Source: Cygnus atratus (taxonomy: Eukaryota; Chordata; Aves; Anseriformes; Anatidae). Taken from it: a stretch of DNA of 64,000 nucleotides. How positions within the stretch are numbered: position 1 is the stretch's first letter; every line of letters begins with the position of its first letter. This document shows positions 1-13,400 of this stretch, piece by piece. The stretch is from positions 99,115,629 through 99,179,628 of the forward strand of contig NC_066362.1 of assembly GCF_013377495.2 (NCBI RefSeq), read 5' to 3'. The translations under genes and the position numbers were made by a program. A model generated the notes under the pieces. That model was not told the origin of the DNA, did not search any database, and was given only the letters and a program-made list of their open reading frames with translations.

Positions 1-303
1 TTACAAAAAAGATGGAGAATTCTCTACTCGGGTAGATAATGATAGGACAAGGGGGAATAGTCCTAAGCTAAAGAGGATAGATTTAGACTAGACATTAGGA
101 GATTCTTCACTGTAAGGTTAGTGAGGCACTGGAACAGGTTGCCCAGAGAGGTTGTGGATGCCCCATCCCTGGAGGTGTTCAAGGCCAGGTTGGATGGGGC
201 CTTGGCCAACCTGATCTAGTGGGTGACATCCCTGCCTATGGCAGGGGGTTGGAACTAGATGATCTTTTAAGGTCCCTTCCAACCCGAGCCATTCTGTGAT
301 TCT
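1..303 (+). mobile_element. CR1 LINE, 3' end, cut by window edge
   Basis: This is the 3' end of a CR1 non-LTR retrotransposon. It carries remnants of the last ORF2 codons (the stretch reading like FFTVRLVRHWNRLPREVVDAPSL in CR1 is recognisable around 100-175). The 3' UTR follows, with the usual GGTTGGAACTAGATGATC and CCTTCCAACCC blocks, and it ends near the ATTCTGTGATTCT tail. It lies upstream of the WDR3 exons, so it is probably in a WDR3 intron. Confidence 0.9.
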
Positions 304-885
304 CTCGGAGCTGTAAAGACTACATTGCTTGCTGTGAATGCAGCATAAGTGTGTGGGGAGAATTTGGACTTTGTCATGTATTTATGGCTCTGAAGCTTTT
401 GGGAAGCCACCTTGGGAATAAATCCCTCTCTGTGGGAGATGAGGAATTGCTGCAGCCCCTAGCTGCACCAAATGGTGTGTGGGAAACAGACTAATCAGGA
501 TGCTGAGTGCTGATGTGCACATGTTGATGTGGGTTGCTTATCCTGCCCCAGTCATATGAAAGATTCTACATCAAGGTTGAAATGGCACCCACCAGTCGCT
601 AGCACAGTCATTGTCCACATGCACCCATGTCTTCAAGTGGTGCCCCAGGGAGACCTTTCCCTTGAACTATTCATATGTTAAAAAGAATCTTCAGAAAGCA
701 GTTTCTTCCAGATAAATTCGTCCATGCCTGTTATATAAATCTGGTCTAGGCAGGCATAAATAATAATAATAAAAAAAAAAATCCTATATCCAGAAAATAC
801 AGAGGTTCGGGAGAGGGCCTAAATGATGTTTTTAAGAACAATGCTGCATCTGTACATCAGAGCTCTCTGCCTGCTTTGTTCCCAG
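304..885. other. intronic sequence, WDR3
   Basis: I see no exon, RNA gene or clear repeat here apart from a short AAT/poly-A run at about 762-781. It ends in a CAG acceptor directly before the WDR3 exon at 886. It is inferred to be intron of WDR3. Confidence 0.5.
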
Positions 886-979
886 GATACATTTTGGTCA
901 GATAACAACCAACCAGATGCTGGTGACAGTGATAGAAAACCTGAAGAAAACCACCATCTCCAGAGTCAGTGAGGCCCGG
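886..979 (+). CDS. WDR3: WDR3 penultimate coding exon
   Basis: This 94-nt exon is bounded by CAG before 886 and GTGAG after 979. The first base completes a split codon. The following 31 codons read IHFGQITTNQMLVTVIENLK and then KTTISRVSEAR, which I recognise as the end of the Utp12 domain of WDR3. WDR3 (yeast Dip2/Utp12) is a WD-repeat protein of the U3 SSU processome in the nucleolus, needed for 18S rRNA maturation. The WD40 propellers and most of the gene lie outside the window. The exon ends in phase 0 and joins the exon at 1594. Confidence 0.92.
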
Positions 980-1593
980 GTGAGTGTTGCAGCCTCTCCT
1001 TTTCCAGGATCTGGAATAACAGGATTGGCCAATGGCTGGGAGCATGTGGTATCCAGTGGGAAAGCTGGTTGGAGGTCTTGAGCCCATTTAACATTCTTCC
1101 TGTGCAAATTGGCTGGATTTTCCTTATGTTCTAACTGATGTGAGAATATCCAGTGATGCGTGTGCTCTCTCCCTCTCCCTTTCCCCTCCCATTCACTTAC
1201 TCTTGGTTTTCTTTGATATGTGTAATTGGGCTTTGGCTCTCTAGTAGAGGTAAATGAACTCTTAACTTCTCTTTGGCTTTTTGTGGGCTACTAACCTCTC
1301 AAATACAGACTGCTGGTGTCTTTCCAAAGACAACTTCAGATGACTGTCAACAACTTGTCTTTCAGAGGATAGTGGATTATATCTCTTATTAACAAAGAAA
1401 TGTGGGGAACAGAGTGCAGGTCTGGTTGTTCTCCTATTCAGCTGAAGTTTATTTAAATCTGGGGGATTGTCTTGCTTTAATCAGTTCTCAGTAAAGGGTG
1501 GCCAGACTGTCACCTGTTCCAGGCAGCAGGACCTTCTGCCACCTAACAAGCTTGAGATACGCCGAACAGTGTGGTGCTTGTCTGTCTCTACAG

Positions 1594-1749
1594 GATGTGC
1601 TGGGATTTAACATGGCAGGGCTCCAGCATCTGAAGAGGGAGATTGAGGCCAAGGATGAGGTCATGTTTTTTGCTGATGCTACTGACCGTTTTGAGGAGAA
1701 GAAGAGGAAGAGGAAGAAGAAAGAAAAGATGATTCTTGCAGTGGTTTAG
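1594..1749 (+). CDS. WDR3: WDR3 last coding exon, with stop codon
   Basis: The exon follows a CTACAG acceptor and has 51 codons plus TAG at 1747-1749. It begins DVLGFNMAGLQHLKREIEAK and continues with DEVMFFADATDRFEEKK. It ends in a basic tail, KKRKRKKKEK, before the final hydrophobic residues, typical of a nucleolar localisation signal. The start chosen for the longer open frame at 1498 is not real, because 1498-1593 is intron. The tail closely resembles the mammalian WDR3 C-terminus as I remember it. Confidence 0.93.
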   Translation, partial: DVLGFNMAGLQHLKREIEAKDEVMFFADATDRFEEKKRKRKKKEKMILAVV

Positions 1750-2413
1750 CATTTGCTGCCCGAGACCCAGAACACCTGGATGGGGCCATGTAACCTCAGT
1801 GCTGGCCTTGGAACTTTCTAGTGGCTGAACATCTCTAATGATGTCGAGTGACTGGGATGAAGTCTGTGCCCTCTGGGGACAATGCCAACACAGAAAGATT
1901 CTCTCTGCCTAGTGAGATGAACTCTCTGTGTTCTGCTGTATACGTATGTGTTTGAACCACTTCTGGGGTGGCTGTGACAGGTGCATGCCTTTCCTCTATC
2001 AGAATGCCTGTTAGAATTTGAGTTGATTTCTTCTGGAGAAGAGATCAGCTCACTGGCAGCATGTTAACTGAATGCGGTGAGTCAGCACGTGGACTGACAG
2101 TGAGACCATGCCTTATCCCTGGAAGGCAGCTGGCAAGATTTTGTTCTGTTTTGACACCTGCTGGTGACTTGTGGAAGTGCTTAAAAGCTGTGTGCAAGGC
2201 TATGAGACTTCAGCAGTGTGACAACTTGGTCTACAGCCACTCACTTTTTAGTGGAACACGGAGAAAACTCTGCTCTGTTCAAGACATGATTATATATGCT
2301 TTATAAGACAACTTTGTTCATGGAGTTTTGTCCTGATATTTTTATAGTAAAGCCTCAACTGCTTCACCATGTTTTATCAATTCTCAAAGGATTTTTTTTT
2401 TCCACAGAATAAA
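1750..2413 (+). other. WDR3: probable WDR3 3' UTR
   Basis: Sequence downstream of the WDR3 stop, running to the first clear AATAAA on the + strand at 2408-2413. Small open frames here (2061-2306 and across 2418-2645) have no recognisable protein character and I treat them as chance. The 3' end is inferred from the polyadenylation signal only. Confidence 0.5.
2408..2413 (+). promoter_or_regulatory. candidate polyadenylation signal for WDR3
   Basis: AATAAA about 660 nt after the WDR3 stop codon. A T-run lies just upstream and a GATAAAATAATTTATTTT stretch at about 2571 could serve as an alternative. Assigned by position only. Confidence 0.4.
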
Positions 2414-2649
2414 ATCTGTGGGAGCAAATGAAAGGGCTGCCATAAAGCATTGTGCTCTTCTACAGAGTTGGCAGATGGAGGATGAGAAGTGTGGGTTATT
2501 TGTATTGTTCTTGCTCCCATTTATTAGAAATTGCACAGAATTGTTGCAATGTTGTACTTGTCCTGTATCAGATAAAATAATTTATTTTCACAGCAGGGGG
2601 CAGAGTAAAGTGAGCAGGTCTCTGCTGCTGTTGGTCAGTTACTAGTTTT

Positions 2650-2686
2650 TAGCATATATATATATATATATTTTTTTTTTTTTTCC
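2650..2686. repeat. TA microsatellite followed by poly-T
   Basis: A short run of alternating T and A is followed by about 14 T and then CCCC. It is a simple repeat in the WDR3-SPAG17 intergenic region. Confidence 0.8.
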
Positions 2687-2689
2687 CCA

Positions 2690-5600
2690 GTAATCATAGG
2701 TTTTGTTAATGTGGTGGGAGCTGGTTCTGGATACTTCACTAAAAATAATAATACTATTGGACTTACAGGTCTGACTCAGGTACTCAAAGCGGGGCTTCTT
2801 TTTAACTTGAACTTCATCTGAATTTTTAATTGCATCCCAGTTGTTACTGACTCTACTGTCTTTGACTTATGTTCAGTTACTAGCAATTGTACATAAGGTA
2901 AACGGTTCTGTTAGTTAATCTTTTAGCAGCACTTCAGGTGCTCAGAGAATAGCTGCTGTTAGTAAGTAACTCTGTTGGGGGCTGATGGTTCACTTGTTTC
3001 TTCAGAACGGGTAATTTAAATTTAGAGCACAACTTCGTACTCCAGTTCCAGGAGAGAGGTCTCAGACTCTTTGGAAATAGCAATCTTCATACAGCTCTGC
3101 TGTTGTTTGTGAGAGTTGTTTCTGAGTTTATTGAGTTTGTGAGTTGTTTCTGAGAGCCTCTATAATTTTATATTTATGTAGGTATAGATGAAACATGAGA
3201 TCGAACAGCTCCATTCAAACATCTCCATCCTGGCTGTTCTATTCCTTTACGTCTAAAGGAGACCCCCATAAGAGAGAGGGAGAGGAAGCACTGTGCAACA
3301 GTGCATTCATCAACAATGATGAACTGTGTTGGTAATAATATTTGAAGTCTTGTATCCTTGTCAACTGCTGCTGAAAAAGGCTGGTACACCAGGAAAACAA
3401 AGGATGAAAAGCGTTACAAATGGAGGGGTGGCTCATGACACTACAGTGCACCATCACAGTGATGACTGAGGAAAGAGATACCAAAAGGGGGAGGCTGACT
3501 CTGTGCTTCAGTGTGATGTGCTCTGTCTTTAACCTTTATGCCAGGGAGATAAATATTTGGGAACCTCAGCAATGAGCTGCTGTTTGATGATCCTCTGGGA
3601 GCCCTGGGAGAAAAGTCCTGGCCATGGGTGCACATAGACTTGGGGACTGATGACAAGCATGTGCATTATGGTATAGAAGAGTGATGCACTCTGATCTTGT
3701 CATGATGATGACAGGTGACTCCTTTAAGGTAAGTTGGAGGAGGTGGAATTCCTTCACCTTCATCTCTGTTTGCTGTCACTGGGATTCAGGAAGAATCTTG
3801 GAAGAAAAGGTGTTTGAGATGGTGGGAAGTCCCCTCCATAGGTGCTAACATGGGCTTCCCCTTGAACTTTCCCTCCATTTTCTCTGATTTGTATATCATG
3901 ACCAGTCTGCACCTGCAACTGGTATACCAGAGTTCTGGTAGATGGGTACCTCAGCTAGCTGTTCCTTTGGTGAAATCTGGATTTACAAACCTGAGCAGGA
4001 AATCACTTGAAAATGCGGGGTCAAATTATAATTGGAATATGTATGTCACAAACCCTTGTGGATGGGTGAGTTTGAAACTGACGCTTATGTTTCACACTGG
4101 TGAAAGCTATTGTTTAATCCCCAGTTGTGAGATTCTCAGTCACTGAGAAGTGTTGAGAGAACAAGTCATCTGTGTTATCAAGGAAAATTCCCCATCTCTC
4201 AGTCACATAGTGAAAAAGGATGAAGCACAGGAAAACAATTCATTGGAAATAAATTCATAAAAAGAAAGCAGAACTACACTTGACCGTGTGAATAGGGTAT
4301 CTCTGAAAGAGATTAAGACATTTCCTTTAGTCACTACTATTTAAGTAGGAACAAAAGTGGGAAAATGCCACCACTAAGCGTTTCAGTCTTTCATGATGGA
4401 AAAAAATGAGCATTTGAAGATAATCATATCTGACAGTGAACAAGAGGATATAAAGAGAATTCCTCTGTCAAGTGCAACTTTGTACTCAAAATCCCCATCT
4501 GCTGTCTGAAGATAATTAAAGGTAGGTGAACGGTCTGTGCACAGAAAGCTAAGCTCTGATTGTGAAAGCAAGGAGAAATGTTGGAATTAGAAGACCAGAG
4601 CAGATCAGTTGTTCCTGCTACAGCTTCTTTCTCAGAGTCACTGTTGACTTCAGTGAAACCAGCTGCTCAGTACTTGAAAAATTTCAGGTGCTTCAGCATG
4701 GGCTGTAGAAACGTAACTGCTTTTAAAAACAAAATAAACCTATCAGGATGCACTCAGCACTCTTCTGAAGTGCAATTATGAAGTATTGGGACTGAAATAT
4801 AAGAATCATTCTGCTGTTCACAATTCAGACAGAAGGTAGTGCAACTTTCAGACTACCCTTCCCAGACAGAAAACAAAATTTATTTGTGTTATTTTGATTA
4901 AATAAATGAAAAAGTCTACATTGGGAATATTTCCATAACATTGGACTAAAATTCAGGTAATTCACTATTGCCGATTTTTTTACATCATTCTTCCAGGGCT
5001 CTGACCTGTGGTGAAAGAGGAGAGAAAATTAACATGAGAAGAAATAAAAACAAAAAACCCTACTTTTGTACAGTTATTGAAACACAGTAATAATGTCAGA
5101 CCGCCTTCAGTAGAACTGGTCTATGCTGTTGCTGTTGGAGGGCAATAACATGAAAAAGTGTTCTTGCATAGGCTTAAACTGGATTAAGGGTTTGTTTTTA
5201 TTGCATAAATTGCACGGAGTAAAAATGACCAGGAATTCAGGCTGGCAGTCTACTTGGAAATACTGAAGGCATTCACTGGCAGCTTCCTATGCAGTATTTC
5301 ATTTTGAGTATATTAAGAGAATCCTTGTGAAATCCTTTAAATATGAGAAATAACTAAGAAAATATAATAGATTACTAAATTTGAGCAGGTTATGCTGCTT
5401 CAGTGATTTTTGCTTCTTGGCCTCTGCTAGGAGGTGTGGCTAGTTTGTGATCAGTTCTAATATTGCAGGGAAGTTTTGAGGTCTCATTGGAGAGAATCAT
5501 ATTGGCTCTGGTGATAATCACCTGGGAAATATGATGGAAATTTAGAAAGTTATGTGCCTCTGCAAAGAAAAACTTAACTACATCTATTCTGGGTGACTGA

Positions 5601-6930
5601 ATAGGACTATTTAACGGAGTTCAAGACTTAACCTAGGAGTGTCAGTGTTCTGTGACTCCAACCAATCCATTTTTTGACATGTTGGAGCTGGACATGGTTT
5701 TGAATTCAGGGTTTTTTTGGGGGAAGAATGTTCAAAGAGGCATTTGGTTCAGTTGCTTGGGTAGCGTGGTGTAGCTAATAATCGATAATTCAGTACAAAT
5801 TATCAATCAACTCTCACAAAGGCTTTCTTAGAACAGAAAGGAGATCTGGCTATGGCAATGGCAACTAAAAAAACAGTCCTCACGATTAGCTGGATTAGCC
5901 ACATGGGAAGAGGATACTGTGATGTTAATTTCTCTCCACCTGGAAATTTTAATGGGAGATGACACGGGTCAGAATTTTTAGGGCTTAGACTTGGTAGGAA
6001 AGGGTGTATACTTGGTGTACAGAGATGATCCAACAGCTGTATTTTAGTGCAGGACTGTAGTGGGCTGAGTTGGGACAGCGAGGTGTCTCGCTGAAATATG
6101 AACTGACTGGGTTGAGTATTCTCTTCCATTTCAAAGCAAGGTAAGAGAGGTTTGTCTAAAATGCCTTCACTGATGAACTACAGCTTGTAAGCTGCTAAGA
6201 TGGAAAACATTAAATTCACTGCTCTTCCTAGACTACAGTTGTCTACAGTTGTCTGTTACTCTGGGAGTAAAATTCCACATTGAAAGGGTAAGAAGATACT
6301 TAAACAGGAAAAAAAGCTATGTTTGAAGTACTCTGGGCAGTCTTAGAGCAGATGCAGCAGTCAGAGGTGCATGTCTCTGTGAAGTTTCTTTTGAGAACTG
6401 ACCGATGTGGTCTTTTTTTTCTCTAGAGAGGAAATGAGATACATCTGGGATTTCTTTACTGACTTGTTAGATAACATGACAGACTTACAGATGTTAAAGT
6501 TGAAAGAAAAAGTTGATGTCAGTGTTACAGATATGAGACAAATGGGAACTCTAAGCAAAGCAGAGAAGAAACATCCATAGAAATCCTGTTTATGAACTGT
6601 CACCACTGGTTGTATTGTAGAGCACCTGAGTTGATGTGGGTTAGATGAAACACCAGCCTAACGTTAAACATGTTGGTTGGCGGTTTGAAGAGAAATTCCC
6701 CGATAAGTCTGTGTTGTTGGCAGGGAAGACGTCTACTCTCTGTATACAGAGTCTGATTCTTTAAGGGTACAGAAATGTGCTGTGTGAAATGTGTGCAGAG
6801 GGTTGTGTGTGCTGGAGGATGTCATATTATGTCTGTGTAAAGCTGCTGTCCCTTATTAGGCTTGCTGTCAGTGTCAAAGGGTCAGCAGTAAGACGTGGTT
6901 TTAGAAAGTGAAGAGTGTTAAAAAGAGGCT
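2690..6930. other. intergenic region between WDR3 and SPAG17
   Basis: The two genes converge here. I looked for exons on both strands and found none I can support. Open frames at 3174-3763, 3814-4146 and 5803-6129 lack splice context, domain character and recognisable similarity. No CR1 copy is recognisable in this stretch. Confidence 0.5.
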
Positions 6931-6932
6931 GA

Positions 6933-6938
6933 TTTATT
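6933..6938 (-). promoter_or_regulatory. candidate polyadenylation signal for SPAG17
   Basis: TTTATT on the + strand gives AATAAA on the SPAG17 strand, about 340 nt after the SPAG17 stop codon at 7278-7280. It is the nearest canonical signal I found. The assignment is by position. Confidence 0.35.
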
Positions 6939-7277
6939 AGGGCTTAACTGCAATAAATCTAGCCTCCTGCTGCCAGGAGGCTCAATGAGTTGTTTAATGT
7001 GGAGGCAGTTAAGTGAAGGACACGACTAGGGAGGCTCTGCTGTGAGTGTACCTCCACTGAGCAGAGCAGCTGCAATAATCTGTAAATCTCTTGCAGTGAG
7101 TCTTTTTGTTAGCGATGCCATCCAGTGCTTCCCTTTTCTCATGTCGTGTGTGGTGTGTGCATGACAGCTTTGCTGTCAGTACCATGAGGTTTGTTGATGA
7201 TGTGAATAAGAAGCCTAGAGGAGGTACAACTACTGTGATTTAATTTACAGCTGGCATCACTGCATGAAGTACTTACA

Positions 7278-7405
7278 TTAGCTAGAAAGTTTTCGGGGTA
7301 GTGTGATCCGGAACCGCGGCTTACGCTTTGTAGAAACTGTCCAGACTGCTGCTGCCATCCCACCCTGGGGGTATCCTTGAGGGCGGCACTCATAGATGTC
7401 AGTGG
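7278..7405 (-). CDS. SPAG17: SPAG17 last exon e29, with stop codon
   Basis: Acceptor GTGTTAG. 41 codons and TAA at 7278-7280: TDIYECRPQGYPQGGMAAAV, ending in the basic tail KRKPRFRITLPRKLSS. The RP-G-PQG spacing matches the mammalian end RPKDFPQG. An overlapping open frame in another phase continues to 7139 and would be used if e28 ended at 8513. Confidence 0.85.
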
Positions 7406-10400
7406 CTAACACAGGTGGGATATTACGTTAAGGATCTAGCCATTTCTGTACATATATATAACTGAAAGAATATGGGTGGAGGCCAGAAGGAATTCTGGAA
7501 ATGAGGCTGTGAAACAAGTTGAATCTGAACTACTGACCTCAGCTCAAAGATTAAAGACCAAGTAAAATAGCGGGGAAGGGTGCTTGTTTTGGAGGTCTGT
7601 AAGTGCGTGACTGAGGAGTGGGTGAGTGGGAGTGGAGCAGAAACTGTTTTTGCTGCTATGCCATCAATCCTGTCTAGCTCAGTTCCACAATAATGGACAC
7701 AAAAGACTTCTTCATATCACTACAAAGTAAATTTGCAGAGTTACATTGAAACTTCCAGAGCATATAAAGCCTCAATGCAGTTGCCATTACCTTAGTACTC
7801 TGGTCAGCCTCAAAGGATCCTGATTTCTTCCTTTCTTTGGTAAGGGTGTTCCTTACTAAGACTGAGAGTTTCTGTCATGATAATTAAGTGTTTGGGTGCA
7901 TCTTACCTTACTATTTATTTTAAAGCCTTCAAGACCTCTTTCTCTTAGGAGAGGTCTGGAGCATAAGGGAAAGAGAAATAATAGTTCTTGACTTTAGTAC
8001 TTTTTTTACTCTACCTCTGTCCTCAATCAAACAACTAAAAAGTCTACTGAACACACACTGGGCTCATTTCAGGCAGCATTCATGCAGTTCTGTGCTCATG
8101 CATTTGCTGACATGGGTATTGTCTCATTTATCTGTTTAGTATGTGAGGCTGTACCATCAGATGCTACCATACATTCAAAACTGTTATAAAAGATTTCTAC
8201 CAGTGAGGGATGGGAAAGAGTTCTTATACTTTGTTTATTACTTAAAAGCCACATCTTTCTGGTCTTAATACTTTTCCTTTCTCTGCTTTTCAAAACCTTG
8301 TTACTTTATCTAAATTACTTTTGGGACCAGAATCCTAAATTCTTCATTTATTTTGCCTTGGAAAACACCCATCTGGTGTTTCCATAAAGGACACTACAGC
8401 TTGCACTGGAAATGATGCTTAAAGTTCCTGACAGGTGGACAGTCCTCAAGGTTGAGTCTAGTTGTGCATGTGGAGGGTGAGAAGTAAGACAACAAAGGAT
8501 ATTTGCTCTCACAGGCAGGAGAATGGTCTCTGTTTCCGTTAATATTTCAATATCATGGGAAATTTCTTCACGACCGTCAGTACCTTCCCCTGCAATTACC
8601 ATGGCGAATATTTCTATCTCCAGTTCAACCTGCAATCCTGCTGCCACCTAGGAGAGACAGAGGATTGCTCACAGGTAAGGTGCATGTTTCATTCATAGCT
8701 CCCTCCAGCAATGCTTACGGTTGGTTCATGTTCTGTGTTTTCTGATGAAATCAAAGACTTCTGTGTCTTTGAATCATCTTCAGTTGTGCCCAGCACAAAT
8801 GCTTGTGCTTGCCAGTTACTGAGTACCTGTTTCACTAAAAAGGTCTGTACAAAACAGTGGTTCTTCACATTGCAGATTGAAAGGAAATTGTCAGGTGTTC
8901 TTTTCACCTCTTTGCAATTTTTTCCCCTTAAATTTTCTTTTATGAAAATGAAATGAAAAAGAACATAGATATCAGGGAGAAAGGGGAGATGACAAATGAA
9001 TGGACGTGTGGAGAGGAAAAGAGAATGGAAATTCTTTTAGTCCTTTTAAGTGTCAGTTTGTGGCTGGGCTTCTGGACTAGAAAATTTAACTTGCATTCTG
9101 GCACTGACTCCTTGCACAAGGTATTGCTTCTTTATTCCATGCCTGTAAAAGCATGGGCAAGGATATTGACGTGTATTTACCTGGGTGCTGTGTGGATACT
9201 GGCCCAAGTATCTGAACAAGATTTGTTCACATATAACATGCAGGGGAAGAGAGAGACTAAAGTAAAACAGAAAGTAAGAAAGCTTTTTACTTAATGGGAC
9301 AATTTCACTTGCTGTGGCACTTTGCTAGATAAAAGAGTTAAGGTGGAGGATAGTTGCAAGCAAGAGGAGAAAGGGCTAAGGCAACAGTTCACTAGGTTCA
9401 ACTCCTGCAGGTAACAGGAGAACAGATAAAAGACCAGGCATAAGGTGGAGCAGCTATAACAAATACCCTAAGCCACGGAAAAACTTGGAGGTAGAGGCAG
9501 AGTATCCAGTCTGTATCAAAAAATCCCTCTTTAACCTCAGTGCTTGACCTGCTGCTTTCCACTGAACTTAGCATGTTTATCCCTCTGCATTCTGGGGCAG
9601 GCTTTGAGACTTGGAGTCTCAGGCCAAAATAGGGCACTTAGTAGGAGGCAACAGAGAGACAGCAGAAGGTAGCATCACTTCAAATATTTTTAAAGTTATT
9701 TGAATATATAACTGCATGTATAAATATAATAAAATAACTACCCGCTCTATTCCCAGACAGCTGGTATAGGAGGATCTCTAGATGGCCTGAGGGCCATGTG
9801 AGTCTAGCATAAAACAAAAGATCTTTTGTGTAACCTACAGGTCCTGGTGTGTACATCACGCTCAATCCAGTGTGCGGAGGTGGTTGCTTCACCCGAAACC
9901 TGTCAGAATAGGAAGAGAATCAGTTCGCTAGAATCTGTTTCAAGCAAGCAGAGTGCACAGCTGGGAAGCAGGCCATCTGCTTTTCCTGTGTTTGTGTAAA
10001 TGACAGCAGAATCTTTTAGATCATCCTTCCCATCACAATGTACAACTTTGGCTACAGCAATATTCCTGGGCTTTTAGCCAAGGCTCAGGTTTCTACCAAA
10101 AAACCAAAGCAGCAGTTTAATGGGCCAAAGTAAGTCTCCAAAGAGCTCATTACTCTGCCTTGTCCTTAAAACAGGACGTGAAACATCTGCAGCCTAAGCC
10201 TGCACACACACAGGAAGCTGAACTTACATCTTTTTCACAAACAGCTGTGTGTTGCACACCCAGAAGTCCTTACTGATCTTCATTTGATGTGGTGTGATAT
10301 GATTATATTGCAAAGCACGATCCTGGTATAAATTTCACATAAATGAGCCTCTTTAATTTCATGGTATCCATTAAGGCAGTAGTTTCATTTCATTTCTCAT

Positions 10401-13400
10401 TATTGTTTCATATCTGTGCAGTCCTTTTGCCACGCGCGTGCAACTTCCCTTGCTCCAGATCATTGCGATGGGACATTGCCCATGTCCCTTTGCTTAATCA
10501 ATACTATGCAGATAGTTATGTTCTATTGTGGCTCTGGCTTGTAAAAACAAAACATATAAACAAACGAGACACTGTTCAGATCTCTAAAGATCTTAGAGCA
10601 GATATGGCCTCTACTTTTTTACTTTACCCTGTGATTTTCATTTCCACCTGAACAATAGTTACTAGTTCTTACAGAAGGAGGTGATAAAAGGAAAGGCAGT
10701 AGAAGAGGCATACTCAGTACATGGCTTCTTTTTAGGGAAAGCTCTGGTAGAATTATAAACTGGCTGTCAGAATTCCTGGAGTGCTGGCTGTTAATAGAAA
10801 CTGGACTTGATCTGTGTCAGGACATTCTAACTAGTTCAGGCAACAGTGTAGACAGTTTGGAAGACGTAAACTACGGACTCTGTCCTGGAAAATGCTTCAG
10901 AACGTGGTGGGCATGGGCCAGAACTGCTAACCCATCAGCATGTACTGCTTCATGCAGCACCTACTCACTTAGTTCACCTCTCAAAGCAGCTAGTAAAAGA
11001 CTTAAAGGTTAAGCTGGATTTATCAGAATGAGGGTGGTATTTTCCAGGACTGTCTCCATATAGTGTTCTGGCATGAATCTAAAGAATATAACATGCATAT
11101 CTTGAGCCACAGGATGTTGATATATGACCTACTGATTTATCATTGGTATGCACTATGATGCTGAAATGTGCATGAAAGAAAAAATGTCCCTTTGATACCA
11201 CATGTAATTTGGTTTATTTTATTTTAGTCTCCTCCATTCTGATGGAAGGAGTTGTACAAGAGTCTCTCAGTTGGTCTTGAACAGGTTTCTGAAGTGCTTA
11301 GTTGACTGACTTAGTTGACAAGAGACCATGATGATTCCAGCTGGGTGTATCTCCTTTGAGTTTCTGTTTTGATGATAGTTTGCTACTCAAAGAGGAAGAA
11401 CAAATAGAGGTAAATGCTGTACGTTTATGTTATTCTGGCATTGTGGTACCATAGTAAAGGGGTGCTGTGACTGCTAAGATAATGTCACTGTGACAGTTGT
11501 CTTGATTGTCTTTTCAAAGAAGACATCAGACTGCATGTAGAAAGGGAACGTTTGGCAGGTGCTTTCTCACGTTTCCAAAGAAACATACAATATTAGAAGG
11601 TACAGCCATCAGGGATGTGACACTTGCACACTCAAGACTAAGGCTATTTAATTCTTTCCTTTTTATTTTCCTTAATCAGGGTTGATGTTGAATTGAAAGC
11701 TATAGCATCAGTGCTAAAAAGACAAATCAGGTTTTGAATGACCCAGGCTAACATGACAGTAGGAAGTTTATTTCCGTGCCTTCAGTTAGCCTCCCTCTCC
11801 TGTGATCTGTTGGTCTAGTACAAAAAAGGTCCATACAACACGAATGGTTCAAGTCTGGTTTACTCCATGATTCAGAGAGAACAGTCTATAACTGTCCATT
11901 AGGACAAATGGCTGAGATATGCCTGAATCATAGAATCATCAAGGTTGGAAAAGACCTCCAAGATCCTCTGGCCCAACCATAAATAGCAGCAGCCTTCACT
12001 TAACTGCTGAATCATAGAATTGTTTGGGTTGGAAAGGACTTTGAAGATCATCTGGTTCCAACCCCCCTGCCATGGGCAGGGACACCTTCCACTAGGCCAG
12101 GTTGCTCCAAGCCCCATCCAACATGGCTTTGAACGCTTCCAGGGATGGGGCATCCACAGCTTCCCTGGGCAACCTGTTCCAGTCCCTCACTACCCTCTGA
12201 GTAAAGAATTTCTTCCTTGTATCTAATCTAAATCTCCCCTCTTTTAGATTAAAGCCATTACCCCTTGGTCCCATCATTACACTCCCTGACAAAGAATATA
12301 AATGGAATACTTCCGGTTGCAGTGTGTAATTGAGGATAGGTGTGAGTAAGAAAGTGACATTGGCATACTTTGGCAAAAACAGCTATCTCAGAATGGAGGA
12401 ATTTATAAACGAAATATTCTTGGGTTTTTAGCTTTGGGGATTTGGGGCCACCTGAAATGAAAAATCTTACTAAATCCTGCAATTCTTGAAACCATCCAGT
12501 GGGAGTCTACCCATTCAACTGAAGCTATACTGAAGCTACAAATCCTAGGTGGAAGCTCAAAAACTGTAGCACTCAAAGACAATTATTGCAGGCTCTCCCT
12601 TAAGCTGAAAAGCAAGGTGTGTAAAACACAGCGAAGACAAGTGCAGTGGAGAGAACTGAGTGGGAGAAACATGGTTGACCCTCTTTTCTGTCACATGTAT
12701 GGCAGCTGGGAGGACAGGGGTCATAAGCACACTTGCCTGAATACTGATCAAGTAAAAACTCTGGAACAGTGCTTATGCAAGAGTAATTGAATTGAACATA
12801 TGTGCAGTCACCCCAAAGGGGCATTCTAGCACAGAAGAAAGCAGTCATAAGCATTTTCTTACTGTATTTGTATATTTTCTAAACCGCAGCTGGGTAAATC
12901 TGGTAACTTCCTGTACTTTGTCAGGCAGTGCTGACTACACTGCTGGACTGCAGACCTAAAAATGGATTTATCCTCACCATGCTGGAACATAATGCAGTAC
13001 TATCTTCTCTCACTCACTGATAGGGGTGATACTGAGTGAAGGAAACATGCACAAATAAAGGTTTTATATCATCCTTATCCTCTGAATCTGTCACTGCTGA
13101 ATCTGGTTCTCAATGCAGCTCAAGGCTGCCAGACATGGCTGCCTGATTACAAATCAGACCATTTAGATTAGCAGATAGGCAGCATTCAGCAGCAACTCTA
13201 GCAAAGCCAAACATAATACTGGCTACCACAAAAGAGTTTGGTCCCTGAACCTCAGAACTTCAGTAAGAACCAGTATATCATCTGCTGTGGGCTAGGGCTA
13301 TGCATATAGGACCTGTTGTTCATTACTGATTTGCACCTTCCTAGTAACAATAATATGCAAATAATGCTGAAGTATTTCTAATATTATCTTGTCTCAACCC

